A DNA stretch of 22,892 nt, taken from assembly GCA_029239575.1 (NCBI GenBank), contig JARBUP010000010.1, positions 1-22,892 on the forward strand, in the 5' to 3' direction. The notes under the pieces were generated by a model. The model had not been told where the DNA came from and did not search any database. It worked only from the letters and a program-made list of their open reading frames with translations. This stretch comes from Bacillota bacterium (GTDB taxonomy: Bacteria; Bacillota; Clostridia; Tissierellales; Sedimentibacteraceae). Position 1 is the first letter of the stretch; each line of letters starts with the position of its first letter. The translations under genes and the position numbers were made by a program. Shown here one piece after another: positions 19,839 through 22,892 of this stretch.

Positions 19839-20594
19839 ATGTTAAATCAATTTTCAAGAACAGAATTATTAATAGGTAAAGAAGCTATTGAAAAGCTTAA
19901 AAATTCTACTGTAGCAATTTTCGGAGTTGGTGGAGTAGGATCATATGTTGCTGAAGGTTTAGCAAGAAGCGGTGTAGGAAAGTTTGTTCTTTTTGATGAC
20001 GATAAAGTTTGTTTAACAAACATTAATAGACAATTGATAGCTACTAGAAAAACAATAGGTAAAAAAAAGGTTGATGTTATGAAAGAAAGAATTTTAGACA
20101 TTAATCCTCATGTTGAAGTAGAAACAAATGCATGCTTTTTTATGCCAGAAAATTCACATGAATTTGATTTTTCTAAATATAGCTATGTAGTTGATGCAGT
20201 GGATACTGTTACTGCAAAAATTGAATTAATTATGAAAGCAAATGAAAAAAATATCCCTATAATAAGTGCTATGGGAGCTGGTAATAAGCTTGATCCAACG
20301 AAGTTTGAAGTTACAGATATTTATAAAACTTCAATGTGCCCTTTAGCAAAAGTAATGAGACATGAACTTAAAAAACGTGGCATAAGAAAATTAAAAGTTG
20401 TTTATTCGAAAGAACAACCAATAAAACCAATTGATGATGATAGCAATAGCTGTAAATCAAATTGTGTATGTCCACCAGATACACAAAGGAAATGTACGGA
20501 TAGAAGAGCAGTTCCTGGCAGTATGTCTTTTGTACCGTCAGTTGCAGGTCTTATAATAGCTGGAGAAGTAGTTAAAGATTTAATAAAAAAATAA
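19839..20594 (+). CDS. tcdA: tRNA threonylcarbamoyladenosine dehydratase
   Basis: A ThiF/E1-like enzyme of 251 residues with the nucleotide-binding loop G-V-G-G-V-G-S (29-35), the F-D-D-D-K-V strand end and the N-I-N-R-Q arginine motif (61-65) used to adenylate a carboxylate. It closely follows TcdA (CsdL), which activates and cyclises the threonylcarbamoyl group of tRNA t6A to ct6A. The C-terminal third carries the family's C-x-x-x-C-x-C-P-P-D... Cys cluster (N-S-C-K-S-N-C-V-C-P and K-C-T-D-R-R) and R-A-V-P-G-S-M-S-F-V-P-S-V-A-G. In E. coli the protein receives help from the CsdA/CsdE cysteine desulfurase system; none is in this window. The ATG follows GAGG. The IscR-like gene begins 37 bases downstream, probably in the same operon. 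Confidence 0.95.
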   Translation: MLNQFSRTELLIGKEAIEKLKNSTVAIFGVGGVGSYVAEGLARSGVGKFVLFDDDKVCLTNINRQLIATRKTIGKKKVDVMKERILDINPHVEVETNACFFMPENSHEFDFSKYSYVVDAVDTVTAKIELIMKANEKNIPIISAMGAGNKLDPTKFEVTDIYKTSMCPLAKVMRHELKKRGIRKLKVVYSKEQPIKPIDDDSNSCKSNCVCPPDTQRKCTDRRAVPGSMSFVPSVAGLIIAGEVVKDLIKK

Positions 20595-20631
20595 AAATAT
20601 CAAACAATAAACAATAGAGAGGGTGGATTAA

Positions 20632-21066
20632 ATGAAAATATCTACAAAAGGACGTTATGCATTAAGGTTAATGCTTGATTTAGCATTAAATAATACTGGG
20701 GAATATATAAAAATAAAAAATATTTCTGAAAGACAGGAAATATCTGAAAAATATCTTGAACAAATTGTTACAATTTTAAGCAGAGGAAATTATGTTAAAA
20801 GTGTAAGAGGAGCTCAAGGAGGTTATAAACTTGCTAGGAACCCAAAAGATTACACTGTTGGAGAAATTTTAAGGTTAACAGAAGGAAGTCTTTCTCCTGT
20901 TTCATGTTTAGATGATGAAACTGAATGCAGTAAAATTGATGATTGTGTTACAATAGAGATTTGGAAAAGAATGGATAAGGCTATTAGCGGTGTAGTTGAT
21001 AATATTACTTTATCAGATTTAGTAGAATGGCAAATGGAAAAAGTAAATAATAATTTTTATATTTAA
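20632..21066 (+). CDS. Rrf2-family transcriptional regulator, IscR-like
   Basis: A 144-residue winged-helix regulator starting M-K-I-S-T-K-G-R-Y-A-L-R, with E-K-Y-L-E-Q-I in the recognition region and R-G-A-Q-G-G-Y in the wing, all signature Rrf2 elements. Cys 92, 99 and 105 (S-C-x6-C-x5-C) match the three cluster-ligating Cys of IscR (92, 98, 104 in E. coli), so it should sense Fe-S status with a [2Fe-2S] cluster. In many Clostridia this gene precedes iscS/nifU, but here the next gene is unrelated and a terminator follows, so any such target must lie elsewhere. It sits behind tcdA with a GAGGGTGG ribosome binding site. Confidence 0.93.
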   Translation: MKISTKGRYALRLMLDLALNNTGEYIKIKNISERQEISEKYLEQIVTILSRGNYVKSVRGAQGGYKLARNPKDYTVGEILRLTEGSLSPVSCLDDETECSKIDDCVTIEIWKRMDKAISGVVDNITLSDLVEWQMEKVNNNFYI

Positions 21067-21094
21067 TTAATAAAAATTTATATATTATATAGAA

Positions 21095-21122
21095 TGTATT
21101 GGGATATCTCAATACATTTTTT
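21095..21122 (+). terminator. Terminator after the IscR-like gene
   Basis: A stem TGTATTG/CAATACA (21095-21101 with 21110-21116), extended inward by G-T and G-C pairs, is followed by TTTTTT (21117-21122). The T-run opens the second copy of the 44-bp palindrome. Confidence 0.85.
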
Positions 21123-21160
21123 ATATTATAGGAAAGTATTACTTTCTTATAATATAAAAA
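21117..21160. repeat. 44-bp dispersed palindrome, copy 2
   Basis: Identical to 9703-9746 except for T instead of C at the central base (21139). As in copy 1 it is fused to the T-run of an intrinsic terminator. Unlike copy 1, no GC-rich segment follows. Confidence 0.85.
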
Positions 21161-21239
21161 TAAGAATGATGTAGTATAAATGTGAATATAATGAAAAAAA
21201 GTTAATAGTTTGTATAATTAATTTGCTTGTTGGAAATAA

Positions 21240-21268
21240 TTGCATAAGGATATGTGTTGTGATATAAT
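21240..21268 (+). promoter_or_regulatory. Promoter of the 118-residue protein gene
   Basis: TTGCAT (21240-21245), 17 bp, TATAAT (21263-21268), with TGA directly before it as an extended -10. The leader is about 42 bases. Confidence 0.75.
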
Positions 21269-21316
21269 AATGTAAACGATTTAGATTTTCTATTTTTAAT
21301 AGTTAAGGAGGTCTTA

Positions 21317-21673
21317 ATGGGTTTGTTAGATATGTTCAGAATGAAAAGTTCTACTGAAACAAGTAAAAAATGCTTGGCGCATTATGAAACAAATTTAATA
21401 AATGTAAAAAGCAGAAAAGTTCAAGATATTTTATGTAGTCTTAGAAATGGTGAACAGTTAATTGTGGAAAAATCTACTAATAATCAGGGTGGATTATGTA
21501 TTAAAGTTAAAGTTTCTAATAATGAAAATGAAACAATTGGACTAATTTCAAGTGAAATTGTTAAAGAAATAGAACAAAATTACCGTGATTTTGATCCGAA
21601 AATTGAGTGGTACAAAATTTATAATAATGTTGACGGAATATATGAATGTTGCGTATGTCTTAAAATTTATTAA
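21317..21673 (+). CDS. Hypothetical protein, 118 residues
   Basis: I do not recognise this protein with confidence. After a polar N-terminus (residues 1-22) the rest looks beta-rich: L-I-N-V-K, then a helix VQDILCSLRNG, then EQLIVEKS, LCIKVKVS, ETIGLISSEIVKEI and a final strand YECCVCLKIY containing C-C-V-C. The order of a strand, N-G-E-x-L-x-V, x-N-x-x-x-G, an I-x-V strand and I-G-x-I-S-x-x-I resembles HIRAN-like nucleic-acid-binding folds, but only weakly. It has five Cys and no signal peptide or membrane segment. GGAGG lies six bases before the ATG. It is monocistronic, between its own promoter and a long palindromic terminator. Confidence 0.8.
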   Translation: MGLLDMFRMKSSTETSKKCLAHYETNLINVKSRKVQDILCSLRNGEQLIVEKSTNNQGGLCIKVKVSNNENETIGLISSEIVKEIEQNYRDFDPKIEWYKIYNNVDGIYECCVCLKIY

Positions 21674-21705
21674 TAATTTTTTATTGATTTCTATAATTTT
21701 AATGA

Positions 21706-21735
21706 GTAAAGCCAAGGGATATCCCTTGGCTTTAC
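21706..21735 (+). terminator. Palindromic terminator before ftsH
   Basis: A perfect 30-bp palindrome (arm GTAAAGCCAAGGGAT, 21706-21720 with 21721-21735) is followed by ATTTATTA. The stem is very strong and the T-tract modest. Confidence 0.8.
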
Positions 21736-21859
21736 ATTTATTATTAATATAATTTAAAATATTTAAGGTTCAATTAATCTTTATAAAATATAATATAATT
21801 TATAAAATATATGGTTTATAATATTTATATAATATAAACAAATGTAAAATGGAGGACAT

Positions 21860-22892
21860 ATGAAAGAGAAAAAAACACCGCCGAAAAAATCCATAGCAAT
21901 GTATTATTTTGGTGTATTAATTTTAATAATATTATTAAATTCATTAATATTTCCTAATATGGAAAAATATAAATCCAAAGTTCAAGAAGTTGATTATGGA
22001 ACATTTTTAACTATGGTTGAAAATGGACAAGTAACAAAAGTAGAAATTGATGGTGAGAAAATTAACTTTTTATCTAATGAAGAAGAGAATAATTTATTTG
22101 TTACTGTAAAAATGGAAGATCTTACTTTAGTTGATAGATTACATTCAGCAAAAGTTAAATTTGAAAAAGTAGTACCAAGCGAACAAGATATTTTCATAGA
22201 AGCAATATTATCATGGGTTCTTCCTATGTTTATTTTCATAGCTTTAGGACAATTTTTAATAAGGAAAATGGGACCGCTTGGTGGTAATTCTATGAAATTT
22301 GGAAAAAGTAATGCCAAAATATACGTGGAAGCTCAAACGGGAAAAAAATTTGAAGATGTTGCTGGACAGGATGAAGCAAAAGAAGCTTTAAATGAAATAG
22401 TAGATTTTTTACACAATCCCAAAAAATATGAAGAAATTGGTGCTGCCATGCCTAAGGGTGCATTGTTAGTTGGCCCTCCTGGAACAGGTAAAACTTTGTT
22501 AGCAAGGGCAGTGGCAGGAGAAGCAAAAGTTCCATATTTTTCAATTTCAGGTTCAGAATTTGTTGAAATGTTTGTAGGTATGGGTGCCGCTAAAGTACGT
22601 GATTTATTTAAACAAGCTCAAGATAAAGCTCCATGTATAGTATTTATTGATGAAATTGATACTATAGGTAAGAAAAGGGATAATGGTGGCATAGGAGGAA
22701 ATGATGAAAGAGAACAAACTTTAAATCAACTTTTAACTGAAATGGATGGTTTCGCTGCTAATAAAGGAGTAGTTATACTTGCAGCGACAAACAGACCAGA
22801 AACTTTGGATAAAGCCCTCCTTAGACCAGGACGATTTGATAGGCGTATACCTGTAGAACTTCCAGATTTAAAAGGACGTGAAGCTATTTTAA
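21860..22892 (+). CDS. ftsH: ATP-dependent zinc metalloprotease FtsH, N-terminal part (cut by window end)
   Basis: 344 complete codons are present. A cytoplasmic basic N-terminus (MKEKKTPPKKS) leads into a first membrane helix (about residues 14-32), an outside domain to about 110 and a second helix (about 114-133, S-W-V-L-P-M-F-I-F-I-A-L). The AAA+ domain starts with F-E-D-V-A-G-Q-D-E-A-K and has Walker A G-P-P-G-T-G-K-T (205-212), the pore loop F-V-E-M-F-V-G-M-G, Walker B V-F-I-D-E-I-D (D264, E265) and the arginine-finger region N-R-P-E-T-L-D-K-A-L-L-R-P-G-R-F-D-R-R. The HExxH protease domain lies beyond the window. It degrades misfolded membrane proteins and regulators. GGAGG at 21851-21855 sets the start. 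The AT-rich upstream region holds several TATAAT boxes, so the promoter is not singled out. Confidence 0.96.
   Translation, partial: MKEKKTPPKKSIAMYYFGVLILIILLNSLIFPNMEKYKSKVQEVDYGTFLTMVENGQVTKVEIDGEKINFLSNEEENNLFVTVKMEDLTLVDRLHSAKVKFEKVVPSEQDIFIEAILSWVLPMFIFIALGQFLIRKMGPLGGNSMKFGKSNAKIYVEAQTGKKFEDVAGQDEAKEALNEIVDFLHNPKKYEEIGAAMPKGALLVGPPGTGKTLLARAVAGEAKVPYFSISGSEFVEMFVGMGAAKVRDLFKQAQDKAPCIVFIDEIDTIGKKRDNGGIGGNDEREQTLNQLLTEMDGFAANKGVVILAATNRPETLDKALLRPGRFDRRIPVELPDLKGREAIL

Noticed and set aside
21994..22317. Minus-strand open frame opposite ftsH
   Set aside because: The plus strand encodes the conserved FtsH N-terminus over the same bases.

Overview
The window is an AT-rich stretch from a low-GC Gram-positive bacterium, most likely an anaerobic, spore-forming member of the Clostridia in the broad sense. 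The evidence is strong AGGAGG-type ribosome binding sites, several TTG and GTG starts, a YaaH/SleL-type spore glycosidase, a clostridial-type [4Fe-4S] ferredoxin, an IscR-like Rrf2 regulator and tcdA. I cannot name the genus. No rRNA, tRNA, CRISPR array, phage or intact insertion sequence is visible.

Layout. 1-3332: the tail of an amidohydrolase gene, two small minus-strand genes (one unknown, one HMA-like fold without the metal-binding CxxC), a DUF2935 protein and a LysM-GH18 spore glycosidase. 3536-5766: a UbiA-type prenyltransferase, a MarR regulator, a DUF1858 protein with a CxxC, and a protein made of two BFD-type [2Fe-2S] domains. A perfect 12-bp palindrome, TACTAATTAGTA, lies inside the marR promoter and again upstream of the DUF1858 gene. 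A one-mismatch copy lies upstream of the HMA-like gene, which suggests a small metal/thiol/Fe-S regulon. 5904-8013: a membrane GGDEF-EAL protein with both active sites lost, and a protein built from four 18-residue repeats behind a sigma-B-like promoter. 8150-9657: a PC4/YdbC-like protein, a BadF/N-acetylglucosamine-kinase-type protein and a ferredoxin.

9658-15890 is the most unusual part. After the ferredoxin terminator comes a 44-bp near-perfect palindrome, repeated at 21117-21160. It is followed by an island of about 104 bases at 54% G+C that can fold and ends in nine Ts, a candidate structured RNA. Next is a 1,920-residue DUF4011-type SF1 helicase with a C-terminal Vsr/DUF559-like nuclease, an architecture associated with antiphage defence. 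Its roughly 1,200-residue insert between the two helicase lobes carries six copies of a helical module. Just beyond its terminator lie the last 19 codons of a deleted short-chain dehydrogenase gene on the other strand.

16031-22892 is mainly housekeeping: coaBC next to a probable pantothenate ECF S component (uptake coupled to CoA synthesis), a polysaccharide flippase, tcdA (tRNA ct6A dehydratase) followed by an IscR-like regulator, an unrecognised 118-residue protein, and the 5' part of ftsH, cut by the window end. Most transcription units end in clear intrinsic terminators, and many have recognisable sigma-A promoters.
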